Assembly: GCF_008326425.1 (NCBI RefSeq)
Contig: NZ_AP018929.1
Coordinates: 1-64,000, forward strand
DNA length: 64,000 nucleotides
Reading direction: 5' to 3'
DNA from: Sulfuracidifex tepidarius
GTDB lineage: Archaea > Thermoproteota > Thermoprotei_A > Sulfolobales > Sulfolobaceae
In this document: positions 1-8,301 of the stretch, in pieces
Numbering within the stretch: position 1 is the first letter of the stretch
How the letters are laid out: every line of letters starts with the position of its first letter
Made by a program: the position numbers and the translations under genes
The notes under the pieces: model-generated
The model's database searches: none
What the model saw: the letters and a program-made list of their open reading frames with translations, nothing else
Told to the model about the DNA's origin: nothing

Positions 1-434
1 TTTTTTTACTGTAAATTTCTTCCGTTTCCATGTTCTTTAAACCCTAATAGAGAGACCCCAAATTTCGTCTGTTCTTTATTGTCCGTTTTATCTTAATCTT
101 CCTGAAAAACATGGGCTTTATGCATTATTATACAAACAAGTAAGTTCCTTGTCATTTTATTTTTAAAAAACACTGCATATGAGCTCACTGTCTAGTTTTT
201 AAGCGATTATACCAAGTTTTAGTTTCTAGTTCCGTATATCTTTTAACTAAAATTCTCTAAAGATTTTATTTTATTTAAAAAGAATTAGTTAGGGAAAGAA
301 AAACGATAGAAACGACGGAAATTTACAGTAAAAGAATTTGCCGTTTCACGGATATTACTGATAGATCAATTTCCTTTAATAATACCATGTAATATCTTGA
401 AACAGTTTTAACAGAAGAAACATTAGAAATAGTC
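1..434. other. Putative replication origin region (oriC2-like), upstream of orc1/cdc6
   Basis: No convincing gene lies in this AT-rich stretch directly upstream of an Orc1/Cdc6 gene, which is where Sulfolobales origins sit. A 16-bp perfect inverted repeat flanks it: TTTTACTGTAAATTTC at 4-19 and its reverse complement at 318-333. CCGTTT recurs near both arms and inside (about 22-27, 81-86, 342-347), with AAACGACGG at 310-318. These may be initiator binding sites. I do not see the classical ORB/mini-ORB sequence. The left arm touches the window edge, so the origin may extend further left. Origin function is inferred from position and repeats only. Confidence 0.55.
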
Positions 435-1610
435 GTGATCAGAGAAGCGCTGAAAGGTGGCAAAGGAGAGGTAATAAAGGATCCTAAGGTCTTTATAGAG
501 CCTCTCACCGTATTCACTGACATCCCTTTTAGGGAAGATATACTGAGAGACACTGCGATAGCTGTTAGGTACTTTGTTAAGAATAACGTGAAATTTTCTA
601 CTCTTTTCCTGGGGCTTACGGGTACAGGGAAGACTTTCGTTACTAAGTACATGTATAATGAAATAGAGGAAGTAAGTAAAGAAGATCCAGAATATAAGGA
701 CGTGAGACAAGTATACGTTAATTGCAGAGAAGTGGGAGGTACTCCTCAGGCGGTTCTCTCGGTAATAACCGAGAGGGTAACGAGTGGGATAGTTCCCAGA
801 CACGGGATAAATCTGGGGGAATACATGGAGAAAATTAAGAACAGTATGAGGACATGGAGAGCATTGATCTATCTGGACGAAGTGGACACTCTCGTAAAGA
901 GGCGAGGAGGTGATATAGTCCTTTATCAGCTACTTAGATCAGATGCAAATATTTCAGTAATAATGATAAGTAATGATATAAATGTTAGAGACTATATGGA
1001 GCCTAGGGTATTGTCTTCCCTAGGTCCTTCAGTTATTTTCAAACCTTATGACGCTGAGCAACTTAAGTTCATTCTTTCAAAATATGCTGAATATGGTCTA
1101 CACATCGGTACTTATAATGATGAAATTCTAGCTTACATTGCAGCCATATCTGCAAAGGAGCACGGAGATGCTAGAAAAGCTGTAAATTTGCTTTTTAGAG
1201 CTGCCCAATTAGCTCTGGGAACTGGCTTCATAAGGAAAGAGCACGTAGATAGGGCCATCGTGGAATACGAGCAAGAGAGGCTTTTAGAGGCTGTGAAAGC
1301 TCTTCCGTTCCACTATAAATTAGCGCTTAGGTCCGTGATCGAAACTGAAGACGTAATGACAGCGCATAAAATTTATACTGACATGTGCATGAAACTGAAA
1401 CAAAGACCTCTTTCTTACAGAAGGTTCTCAGATATAATCTCTGAGCTCGATATGTTTGGAATCATCAAGATAAAAATATTGAATAGAGGACGTGCTGGAG
1501 GAGTCAAGAAATATGTAGAAGTGGAAGATAAGGAAAAAGTTATGAGGGCTCTGAATGAAACCTTTGAATATGAGGACGACGTGAGCCCAGATGATTTGGG
1601 AGAAAGTTAA
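435..1610 (+). CDS. cdc6: Orc1/Cdc6-type replication initiator
   Basis: Archaeal origin-binding AAA+ ATPase that marks origins and helps load the MCM helicase. The 391 residues carry Walker A GLTGTGKT (60-67), Walker B LDEVD (147-151), a sensor-1 region (VIMISND) and a C-terminal winged-helix half beginning near residue 290. Length is normal for the family. The start is GTG; a TATA-like element (cagttttaacag, about 404-415) lies 26 bp upstream, as expected of a leaderless message, and an in-frame upstream ATG is followed at once by a stop. Overall sequence recalls the paralogue usually called Cdc6-3, which sits beside oriC2 in Saccharolobus; that subtype is from memory. The next gene overlaps its 3' end by 20 bp. 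Confidence 0.93.
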   Translation: MIREALKGGKGEVIKDPKVFIEPLTVFTDIPFREDILRDTAIAVRYFVKNNVKFSTLFLGLTGTGKTFVTKYMYNEIEEVSKEDPEYKDVRQVYVNCREVGGTPQAVLSVITERVTSGIVPRHGINLGEYMEKIKNSMRTWRALIYLDEVDTLVKRRGGDIVLYQLLRSDANISVIMISNDINVRDYMEPRVLSSLGPSVIFKPYDAEQLKFILSKYAEYGLHIGTYNDEILAYIAAISAKEHGDARKAVNLLFRAAQLALGTGFIRKEHVDRAIVEYEQERLLEAVKALPFHYKLALRSVIETEDVMTAHKIYTDMCMKLKQRPLSYRRFSDIISELDMFGIIKIKILNRGRAGGVKKYVEVEDKEKVMRALNETFEYEDDVSPDDLGES

Positions 1611-1917
1611 GGAATTGGAGGAAAAGTTAGATCAGCTCAATAAGCAGATAAGAGAAATAGAAGAGGAGTTAGAGTCTTTGCCAAGTGGTCATATAGATTC
1701 TAAGAAGGTCAAAGGTAAGCAATATTATTATCTTAGGTATTGGGAAGAAGGGAAATTAAAAAGTAAGTATTTAGGTAAGGATCCATCCGAAGAGAGGGCT
1801 AAGCTGGACAAAGCTCTAAAGCTTAGACAGCAGTTGACGTCCTTAAAGGAAGAGAAAGTGAGAATAGAAAGAGTTATGCAGAAAATTCAGTCTGCATTAT
1901 TTTCTATAGTATTTTAG
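1591..1917 (+). CDS. Small coiled-coil protein (DUF6788-like)
   Basis: 108 residues: an N-terminal heptad-rich helix ([20 protein letters not shown]), a central segment with [15 protein letters not shown] that looks like a small basic/aromatic beta unit, and a second charged helix. The central [18 protein letters not shown] pattern recalls DUF6788 proteins, whose function is not established. Translation begins inside the 3' end of the orc1/cdc6 gene (20-bp overlap, different frame), so the two are very probably co-transcribed and translationally coupled. This suggests, without proving, a part in DNA binding or initiator control. Confidence 0.75.
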   Translation: MIWEKVKELEEKLDQLNKQIREIEEELESLPSGHIDSKKVKGKQYYYLRYWEEGKLKSKYLGKDPSEERAKLDKALKLRQQLTSLKEEKVRIERVMQKIQSALFSIVF

Positions 1918-2040
1918 TGAAAATGTATAGCGAAGTAGAATTTCCTTTTTAATAATGTAGAAGGATTAATAGATATATCTTATTTTGTTAAGTACCCCAA
2001 TACTTTTAAGTTTAAATAAGATTAGCTAGTCATAGGGAAT

Positions 2041-2847
2041 ATGTTCTACACGTCCATATCTTCTGCGCTAAACGGGCTAGCCACTAGCATAATAAATGCC
2101 ATACCGTCGATAATTGAGTTCATCATTATAATATTAATAGGATACATAGTAGCTAATATCGTAGCGTACTCAATAAAAGTTTTCCTAGGAAGACTACCTC
2201 AACAGACCCATATAACTATGAGTATTGACTTAGTAGCTGGTGCTGTAAAAGCTCTTATCATTATTATTGCGTTGTCGATTGGTCTTCAGGTCCTCAATCT
2301 TGCAGCGGCATCTTTCTATGTTCAGTACATAGCAGATTACTTGCCTAAGTTAGCTGGAGCTATACTGCTCTTAACCCTTGGAATAACGTTAGTGAACATC
2401 TTAATTGACTACATAAAAGGTCAAGTAGGAAACGTATCAGACGAATTCACTGGTGCCATCTTCAATATACTAAGGTTTGGCTTCTATGGTATAATCATCA
2501 CCCTGGCTCTGATCTTAGCTATATTCAGCGTAATACCAGGAGTTAACCCGTATATTTTCTATAGCTTGATTATTGGTTCTATTATAATTTACGCTGGCTT
2601 CACGATAATAGACAAAGTACTGCAAGGTCTCCCAACGAGTCAGGAGTTCGCATTCCTCCCGATATACGGAAAGTTCATTCTCTACATAGCTGTCCTCCTA
2701 ATAGGTATCGCAATTATAGTTCAGCCTTTCGCCAACGTGACTGGAATTATCAACACGATAGCATGGGGAATCGCGATAGCATTTGCAATAGCTCTCATTC
2801 CAATAGTAGCCTTCGTAACAAAGAAATTCTTGGCAGAAATAAAGTGA
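2041..2847 (+). CDS. Polytopic membrane protein with conserved TM-helix (MscS-related) repeats
   Basis: 268 residues, almost entirely hydrophobic, with about seven to eight predicted membrane helices. The opening (NGLATSIINAIPSIIEFI followed by a glycine-containing helix) resembles the 'conserved TM helix' module found in small mechanosensitive-channel relatives, and a similar unit seems to recur about 80 residues later, suggesting internal duplication. No MscS beta domain follows, so channel function is uncertain. It stands alone with its own upstream gap and a T-rich tract just after the stop. Confidence 0.7.
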   Translation: MFYTSISSALNGLATSIINAIPSIIEFIIIILIGYIVANIVAYSIKVFLGRLPQQTHITMSIDLVAGAVKALIIIIALSIGLQVLNLAAASFYVQYIADYLPKLAGAILLLTLGITLVNILIDYIKGQVGNVSDEFTGAIFNILRFGFYGIIITLALILAIFSVIPGVNPYIFYSLIIGSIIIYAGFTIIDKVLQGLPTSQEFAFLPIYGKFILYIAVLLIGIAIIVQPFANVTGIINTIAWGIAIAFAIALIPIVAFVTKKFLAEIK

Positions 2848-2851
2848 AAAA

Positions 2852-2864
2852 TCTTTTTTTCTAT
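2852..2864 (+). terminator. T-rich terminator
   Basis: A run of seven T residues lies a few bases after the stop codon of the membrane protein gene. Sulfolobales terminate at such T tracts without needing a hairpin. Position and composition are the only evidence. Confidence 0.45.
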
Positions 2865-2901
2865 CTAGATGGAATTAAATTTAATTATTAAAATGATTTT
2901 T

Positions 2902-2960
2902 CAATCAGCACTTAAAGGACTCCTCATCGATCGGTCTGGAGAATAGTCCTCATCAGGATA
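2902..2960 (-). ncRNA. Candidate C/D box sRNA guiding 16S rRNA 2'-O-methylation
   Basis: Read on the minus strand: box C CTGATGA (2956-2950), an 11-nt spacer, box D' CAGA (2938-2935), box C' TCGATGA (2930-2924), a 15-nt spacer and box D CTGA (2908-2905). The 10 nt TCCTTTAAGT just before box D are perfectly complementary to the archaeal 16S rRNA segment ACUUAAAGGA; the fifth base before box D pairs with the U at E. coli position 912. A minus-strand TATA-like element (gttatattat, about 2985-2976) is 25 bp from the start of box C. Box C has C instead of a purine at its first base and D' is a variant. No terminal stem is obvious. Guide, boxes and promoter together make it likely but unproven. Confidence 0.6.
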
Positions 2961-2992
2961 AGGTATTTTTGTGAGATAATATAACTCTTATT

Positions 2993-3283
2993 ATGGCAAA
3001 ACTATCCGAACAAGAAATAAAGGAAATGGTAAGGCAACTCCCAGAGGGATGGGAGGTAAGAGATCAGAAATTAAGAAAGGAGTTCATTTTCAACGACTTT
3101 AAGGGGTCAGTGGATTTTTTAAAGAGAATACAGCCTGTTGCAGACTCCATGAACCATCACCCGGACGTCTGTATTTACTACAGTAAAGTGATAATAGAGC
3201 TAACAACACACGATGAAGGTGGGATCACTAAGATGGACTTCGATCTAGCCATGAAGATTGATTCCCTTAGTAAGGTGTCATAA
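2993..3283 (+). CDS. Pterin-4a-carbinolamine dehydratase (PCD/DCoH family)
   Basis: A 96-residue single-domain protein. The family dehydrates 4a-hydroxytetrahydropterins; in Sulfolobales the physiological substrate is unclear because pterin-dependent aromatic hydroxylases are not typical of the group. The active-site block SMNHHPDVCIYYSKV, a later THD and MDFDLA give the His-His...His...Asp pattern of the family. A TATA-like stretch (ggtattttt, about 2962-2970) lies near -26, so the message is probably leaderless. It converges with the MFS gene and overlaps its 3' end by 17 bp. Confidence 0.9.
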   Translation: MAKLSEQEIKEMVRQLPEGWEVRDQKLRKEFIFNDFKGSVDFLKRIQPVADSMNHHPDVCIYYSKVIIELTTHDEGGITKMDFDLAMKIDSLSKVS

Positions 3284-4427
3284 CTCTGCTCTTCCAAAAC
3301 TTCTTGTATAAAACAATAGCAGATATTGCAGTGGGGACGAGAAGTAGCAGTATTGGTATCCTGAAGTAGAGGAATGAGACTAGCACTCCGTAAATAGGAG
3401 GTAAAACAGTGAACAGCACGTTATTGTAAGCTATAAAGTAGGAATTTGCTGCGTTCCTCTCTCCAGGTGATGTGGCTCTTGATATCATTACAGTGGTCAT
3501 TGGAAATACTGAACCGTGAGGAATCCCCAGGATCAACATACCCAGTACCATTACATAGAAAGACGGAGCGAGTCCAACTACAGTAAGTCCTATTGCAGTA
3601 AGGAGTATGCTAACCGCTAAAGGTCTTCTCAAAACCTCGAATGGTCTTATAGACATTATCAGTCTTGTAGTAAATGAAACCAAGTAGAACGGTATGAATA
3701 TAGAGTAAGCCAAAGCCCTCGGTACGTCAAATACCTCTTTAGCATATATTGCAAAGAAGGTTGTTATTATTCCAAACGGCACGTTATACGTGGTTATAGC
3801 TAGGATAGCAGAAATCAGACCTTCATTTTTAAATACGGAAGATTTCTTTTCGGTTTTTACCGGTTCAGGGAAGTGGAATTTCCATGATAGCAGAAAGAGA
3901 GGAACAGAGAGAGGCAAGAATAGGATAAAGATGTCTCTATATGTAAATCTCGTCAGAAGTAAAGTTTCGAGTACCGGCCCTATTACCAAGCTTAGGCTTA
4001 AGCTCATGGAGTAAATATTAAGTAACCTCTCCGACGACCTTCTGTCCTCTCCGAGTGAAGCTATTGTTATTAAATTAGGAAGGATAATCCCGTAAATAAA
4101 TCCAAATATAACGGCATTTATCCAGATAATAATTGAGTTGGATAAATAGAAAGCTATTAGGAGAGGAATCGCAATCCCTGCCGAGGTTATGAATAGTTTC
4201 CTCCTTCTGGAGGAACTGAGGAAAGGGTTGACGAATGATGTAGAAATAAACGTCGTGACGAATCCTAGGGCCGAAAGTGCCCCTACTTCGCTGTTAGTGA
4301 ACAAAAGTTGATATCTTGACAGTAAAGGTACCGTAGTGGAGATCATGTTATTTACTGATCTAGCCGATATCGTAGCTAGAATTACAATAGCTATTAAGTA
4401 TAGAGAAGATTTAGCGCTCCTGTTCAT
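3267..4427 (-). CDS. Major facilitator superfamily transporter
   Basis: 386 residues with about twelve membrane helices in two halves, a charged loop (SSSRRRKLF) between helices 2 and 3 as in MFS proteins, and a long cytoplasmic loop (PEPVKTEKKSSVF) in the middle. Substrate cannot be read from sequence. On the minus strand a TATA-like ctttttagg lies about 28 bp before the ATG, so it is probably leaderless. It diverges from the sulfur oxygenase reductase gene across a 345-bp gap, and a role with sulfur compounds is only a guess from that neighbourhood. Confidence 0.85.
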   Translation of the reverse strand: MNRSAKSSLYLIAIVILATISARSVNNMISTTVPLLSRYQLLFTNSEVGALSALGFVTTFISTSFVNPFLSSSRRRKLFITSAGIAIPLLIAFYLSNSIIIWINAVIFGFIYGIILPNLITIASLGEDRRSSERLLNIYSMSLSLSLVIGPVLETLLLTRFTYRDIFILFLPLSVPLFLLSWKFHFPEPVKTEKKSSVFKNEGLISAILAITTYNVPFGIITTFFAIYAKEVFDVPRALAYSIFIPFYLVSFTTRLIMSIRPFEVLRRPLAVSILLTAIGLTVVGLAPSFYVMVLGMLILGIPHGSVFPMTTVMISRATSPGERNAANSYFIAYNNVLFTVLPPIYGVLVSFLYFRIPILLLLVPTAISAIVLYKKFWKSRVMTPY

Positions 4428-4772
4428 GGCTGAAAAATACTTTTCAGGAACCTAAAAAGTTACTTGTTTAATTTTTTAGGTATAGAACTATACATAAGAG
4501 AGCTTAGGTCTAACCCATCATTTAGCAGATTAAGCCTTGTTAGTTCTATATATAATAATCTTTAGTTTGTCCTCTTTTTTACATGTATATATTTCTCTAT
4601 GAGTTATGAACTTACTATATATAAATAATACTAATAGACTCTTTTTTACATAAAAAAGTCATTTTTTTATTTAAAACGAAGTATCTATATAGGTATAAGC
4701 CTATTTATACTTTATATTGTTTTTAGTAAATAATGTTTTTTAAGTTAAAGTGAGAAATGTTAATAGAGAACC
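4428..4772. promoter_or_regulatory. Long AT-rich regulatory gap between MFS and SOR genes
   Basis: This 345-bp gap has no convincing ORF. It holds a 14-bp palindrome GTATAGAACTATAC (4480-4493) whose core TATAGAACTA (4481-4490) recurs as a perfect inverted copy, TAGTTCTATA, at 4541-4550. The pair lies 54-123 bp upstream of the MFS start and more than 220 bp upstream of SOR, so it may be an operator for the transporter or for both. The SOR core promoter is probably the gttttttaag stretch near 4735-4744. Confidence 0.4.
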
Positions 4773-5723
4773 ATGCCAAAACCGTATGTAGCTATAAACC
4801 AAGTTATAGTAAAGAACGAACCAAAAACTTTTGAAATGTTTCAGAGCGTAGGACCAAAAGTATGCATGACCACAGCGAGGCATAAGGGATTCGTTGGATT
4901 CCAGAACCATATAGAGATCGGAGTAGTTCCTATGGGAACTAGGTACGGAGCAGCTAAGATGGATATGTTAAAAGAGAACACGACAATGGGGTTATTCCAA
5001 TATACAATGTGGAAGGACTGGAAGGATCATGAGGAGATGCACAAACAGAATTGGAGCTCTTTATTCAGACTCTGCTACTCCTGTATGTCACAAGTCGTAT
5101 GGGGACCTTGGGAGCCTCTCTACGAGGTAACTATGGCAGATATGCCTCTTAACACTGAGATGACAGACTTCACTGTAATGGTAGGACAGAAGTTCGCGTC
5201 TGGAGACGCTTTATCTCTTCCGCCGATCTCACAGCCTTACGGGAAGAGAGTTGTAACTTACGGCGAGCACGTAGTCAAAGAAGGAATGGAGAAAGAATTT
5301 GAGGAGACACTAGGAAAGCTTCTACCCATGTTCAAGAGGGCACCTGGATTCCTAGGCTATATGGTACTTAAAGAGATAGGAGCTTCAGCATTGGGTAGCC
5401 TTCAGTTGTCAGCCAAGTCATGGCACCAGATGTTGGAGAGTGCTAACGGAATGGACGTACCAGACCCCAACGGGAACTTTGCTCCTGAACAAGCAAGGAA
5501 CAAGCCTCAGAGATACGTAGTTCACATGGAATGGAGCAGCACTGACGCAGCAATGTTTGGATTAGGAAGGGTATTCCTCTCACCAGAGTACAGGGAAATC
5601 CATGATCAAATAGTGGATACGCTCGTATACGGACCATACATAAGAGTGTTGAATCCAGTAATGGAAGGAAGCTTCTGGAGAGAATACCTTAACGAAGTAA
5701 ATCTACAGAAGGCTACTTGGTAA
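4773..5723 (+). CDS. sor: Sulfur oxygenase reductase
   Basis: Cytoplasmic enzyme that disproportionates elemental sulfur with O2 to sulfite, thiosulfate and sulfide, needing no external cofactor; it assembles into a hollow 24-mer. In the 316 residues the catalytic persulfide Cys31 (KVCMTTARH) and the mononuclear iron ligands His86, His90 and Glu114 (DHEEMH; WGPWEP) are at exactly the positions known from Acidianus ambivalens, with Cys101 and Cys104 also kept. Length is slightly above the usual 308-310. Monocistronic, with its own promoter and a T-rich trailer. This is the main sulfur-oxidation marker in the window. Confidence 0.97.
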   Translation: MPKPYVAINQVIVKNEPKTFEMFQSVGPKVCMTTARHKGFVGFQNHIEIGVVPMGTRYGAAKMDMLKENTTMGLFQYTMWKDWKDHEEMHKQNWSSLFRLCYSCMSQVVWGPWEPLYEVTMADMPLNTEMTDFTVMVGQKFASGDALSLPPISQPYGKRVVTYGEHVVKEGMEKEFEETLGKLLPMFKRAPGFLGYMVLKEIGASALGSLQLSAKSWHQMLESANGMDVPDPNGNFAPEQARNKPQRYVVHMEWSSTDAAMFGLGRVFLSPEYREIHDQIVDTLVYGPYIRVLNPVMEGSFWREYLNEVNLQKATW

Positions 5724-5765
5724 GCTACAATTTCTTTTTCCTCTTATTTTAATTTTCTATTTTCT
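5724..5765 (+). terminator. T-rich terminator after SOR
   Basis: Several closely spaced T tracts (tttcttttt, cttatttt, attttct) begin within 10 bp of the SOR stop codon, as expected of an archaeal terminator for a highly expressed single gene. Confidence 0.4.
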
Positions 5766-5918
5766 TACTTTTAGCAACATATTGTTATCTAGTTTATGTT
5801 GGATGTGAAACTTAGATTTTATCACTAAAATGCTATAGAATGGTAGCTTCTTCCACTCAAAGTGATTCTTAAGCATAAGTGAGTAAAACTAAAAACCTCA
5901 AATAATAAGAACTATGAT

Positions 5919-6725
5919 ATGGATAGTATCCAGGAAGCTAAGCTTCAACTTAAACAAGGAAACTTGAATTATGCATACAAGATTATCAAGGACGAGCTAG
6001 AGAGACACGCATCAAAAGAGGCTTACGAAATTTTAGGTGATGTCTTGATGGAGATGGGTGACTTTGAAGGAGCGTTAGACGCATATCAAAACTCTGGAAT
6101 CAAGTTAAAGATGGGAAAAGCTTTGGTAGCACTTGGTCTTTATAAGGATGCTTTGTCGTCTTTGAACGGAATTGAAGGTAAGGAAGCCCGTAAGTTAAGA
6201 GCGTTTTGTTTGTTTAAACTGGAGAAATATGAAGAAGCTCTGTCTGAGATCAGTGACGTCGATGACTCAGACGATCCTTTACTCTACAAGGTGAAGGGAA
6301 TCGCTGAGTTTAAGTTAGGAAACTTCTCCGACGCGCTAAAGGATCTCTCTAGAGCATTGATGCTTTACCACGATGATGCTGACATTTACTATTATAAAGC
6401 TCTTGTGGAAGAGCAACTCGGAGAGAGCAGTAGAGCCGAAAAAGATATCGATATAGCAATAAGTCTTAATCCCTATTACGCTGGGACATACTTAGCAAAA
6501 GGAAGGCTGATAGAGTCTAGAGGTAAAATAGACGACGCGATATCATTCTATGGTAAAGCCATATTTCTAAGTCCTTCAATGAGGGAAGCTTACGTCAGAA
6601 GAGCTAAGGCTTACATGAAGCTAGGGAAGGAAGAGCAGGCTTTATCTGACATTAAGAAAGTAAACGAGTTAGAAGAAAAAGAAAATAATAGTAGCAACAA
6701 AGATAAGGACAGTGATCACAATTAG
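5919..6725 (+). CDS. TPR-repeat protein
   Basis: 268 residues composed of tandem tetratricopeptide-type helical hairpins from about residue 5 to 245; typical TPR residues (for example DALKDLSRAL, DAISFYGKAI) recur every 34 residues or so. TPR proteins are scaffolds for protein-protein contacts; no enzymatic domain is present. The C-terminus is a hydrophilic, charged tail (NNSSNKDKDSDHN). It stands alone between SOR and the convergent GGCT operon, and the partner cannot be inferred. Confidence 0.88.
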   Translation: MDSIQEAKLQLKQGNLNYAYKIIKDELERHASKEAYEILGDVLMEMGDFEGALDAYQNSGIKLKMGKALVALGLYKDALSSLNGIEGKEARKLRAFCLFKLEKYEEALSEISDVDDSDDPLLYKVKGIAEFKLGNFSDALKDLSRALMLYHDDADIYYYKALVEEQLGESSRAEKDIDIAISLNPYYAGTYLAKGRLIESRGKIDDAISFYGKAIFLSPSMREAYVRRAKAYMKLGKEEQALSDIKKVNELEEKENNSSNKDKDSDHN

Positions 6726-6817
6726 AGGTTATGTATGTAAGGGACTCATAGAGTAGGAAATGATCATTTAATTCACCTCTATTTGTTTGGCCCTTTCTAC
6801 TTTAGCCTTAAATTTTA

Positions 6818-7633
6818 TCATAAATATTTCTCTATTCCAGTGCTTATTTTTCCGTCTCCAAATCCTCTTTTAAGTCCTTCCTTTATGATCTCTATATATT
6901 CTTTAGATGGGTTTTTCTCCTCTTTCATATCAGAGATGTAAGCCATTGCATAGTATAGTTTCCCTTTCATGTCTCTGATTTCGAATATTTCTCGTTTATA
7001 TTTAAGCATATGTTGTTCTGCTCTGTCTAAAGAATTTAACTCATGAAGGAAGGTCTTTACGTTGTAACCGTATATTTTTCCTTCAGGGTCTTCCACTAAA
7101 TTAGCACAAAAGCCGTATTTACAAGGCACGCTAAAGATCATCTTGTACCCATTCAACACCGCAGGGAATTCGTCTAAGATCTTGTTTACACCTCTACCTT
7201 GAATTACCTTCGTGTTAGTGTTCTCAGCGTACGAGAAGTAGTTCACGATTTCAGGCATCCCAGCCCACATGGAATAGTTTCCTGATTCGATTAGGTCTCT
7301 ACAGTTTATGTCCATGTTGTATCTGTAGAAATATACGTCATTTAGTCTGAACCTCCTTCTCTCGTCGAAGAACACTGTAGTCGTTTCTCTGACGTATAAA
7401 TCGTCTTCCCTACCCATGTAGCCCTCGATTATATCGAATTCCTTTATGAGTTTTTCATCTACCTCATAAACTTCTCCCCAAATAGAATTTTCTCCTTTCA
7501 CTATCCCCGGGTAACTTCCAAGATCGTACATGTTATAACCTTCTATGTGACCTAGTCCAACGAATCTAGAATCTTTTAGAAAATGGTGAAGTTCGAAACC
7601 ATATCTAAAGGTTCCATATACGAAAAGGAACAT
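6818..7633 (-). CDS. Tandem gamma-glutamylcyclotransferase-like (AIG2/GGCT) protein
   Basis: 271 residues. The N-terminus has the YGTFR substrate-loop motif (5-9) and IIEGY, whose Glu is in the usual catalytic position of the GGCT fold. A second, weaker copy seems to start near residue 170 (KYGFCANL, then KIYGYNV and SLDRAE), making a two-domain protein about twice the normal length. GGCT-fold enzymes cyclise gamma-glutamyl amines to 5-oxoproline; the archaeal substrate is not known. Last gene of a three-gene minus-strand operon, 7 bp after the small gene upstream. Confidence 0.75.
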   Translation of the reverse strand: MFLFVYGTFRYGFELHHFLKDSRFVGLGHIEGYNMYDLGSYPGIVKGENSIWGEVYEVDEKLIKEFDIIEGYMGREDDLYVRETTTVFFDERRRFRLNDVYFYRYNMDINCRDLIESGNYSMWAGMPEIVNYFSYAENTNTKVIQGRGVNKILDEFPAVLNGYKMIFSVPCKYGFCANLVEDPEGKIYGYNVKTFLHELNSLDRAEQHMLKYKREIFEIRDMKGKLYYAMAYISDMKEEKNPSKEYIEIIKEGLKRGFGDGKISTGIEKYL

Positions 7634-7640
7634 GTTTTTC

Positions 7641-7916
7641 TCAATTCATATCTACATACTCTAACCAAAAATCTATTTCTTCTGTGACGTCTCTCTCCTC
7701 TTTACCGTCAGTTAGTTTACAGGAATATAGGATAGCCTTATCATCTTTGATCAAGAAAACAATGGTATAGATCTTGTTGGATTCTCCCTGCCCTCCTGCT
7801 TCTTCTATTGAAGGTGGCAGAAAATTGACAATTATCTTATCTCCTTCCTTTACCCATGAGTAGGAGGGATTTCCATTTAGAAACCTAATTAGCTTGTCTA
7901 GTCTTATTTCCTTCAA
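7641..7916 (-). CDS. Small conserved-looking hypothetical protein
   Basis: A 91-residue soluble protein with no membrane segment; its hydrophobic/charged pattern suggests a small beta-rich domain. I do not recognise the family. The start overlaps the end of the NfeD-like gene by 32 bp and the stop is 7 bp from the GGCT-like gene, so it is clearly part of that operon, which supports it being a real gene. Confidence 0.7.
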   Translation of the reverse strand: MKEIRLDKLIRFLNGNPSYSWVKEGDKIIVNFLPPSIEEAGGQGESNKIYTIVFLIKDDKAILYSCKLTDGKEERDVTEEIDFWLEYVDMN

Positions 7917-8268
7917 ATGTGTCAGCCCTTTTCACCACTAACTTCAACCCCCGTCTTTCTAGGACTACTACTGATTCTCCTTTATGAATGTTCTCATCAC
8001 TTATTGCTTCCCAGATTTCTCCTTCAACTCTCACGAAGCCCGTGTGACCAGGAGTTATATCTCTTTCCACTTCCCCGATCTTTCCTATATATGTGTAAAT
8101 ATCACGGTGTCTGGTCTTCAGGATCACGTAAACCATTCTGTAGCTCAGATAGCCTATTATAAATAAACTGGGCAGGGAAACTATAGGATCAAATATATAT
8201 CCAGTCAAGACTAGGACGATGACTAGAACAAGAATAATTATTACGGGAATTACAGCAGGGTGTGCCAT
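7885..8268 (-). CDS. NfeD-like membrane protein
   Basis: 127 residues: two closely spaced N-terminal membrane helices (about 5-45) followed by a soluble OB-fold-like domain with the NfeD C-terminal signature (IGKIGEVERDITPGHTGFV, VEGEIWEAISDE, KGESVVVLERRGLKLVVKR). NfeD proteins partner with stomatins in membrane microdomains; a stomatin is encoded 1.4 kb away on the other strand (9625). Here it is the short form without the ClpP-like protease domain. First gene of the operon. Its TATA-like box (tttatattta) lies next to the divergent gene's start. Confidence 0.85.
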   Translation of the reverse strand: MAHPAVIPVIIILVLVIVLVLTGYIFDPIVSLPSLFIIGYLSYRMVYVILKTRHRDIYTYIGKIGEVERDITPGHTGFVRVEGEIWEAISDENIHKGESVVVLERRGLKLVVKRADTFEGNKTRQAN

Positions 8269-8301
8269 AATTTTAATATAACGCGATCTTAAATATAAAC
8301 A
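8269..8301. promoter_or_regulatory. Compact bidirectional promoter
   Basis: Only 33 bp separate two divergent start codons. Plus-strand attttaatataa (about 8269-8280) is about 25-28 bp before the ATG at 8302; minus-strand tttatatttaag (about 8298-8287) is about 25 bp before the ATG at 8268. Each gene's TATA-like box sits directly beside the other's start, so both messages should be leaderless. Confidence 0.6.

Noticed and set aside
7917-8166. Two plus-strand ORFs inside the nfeD gene
   Set aside because: They lie wholly antisense to a well-supported NfeD gene, lack recognisable domains and read as shadows.
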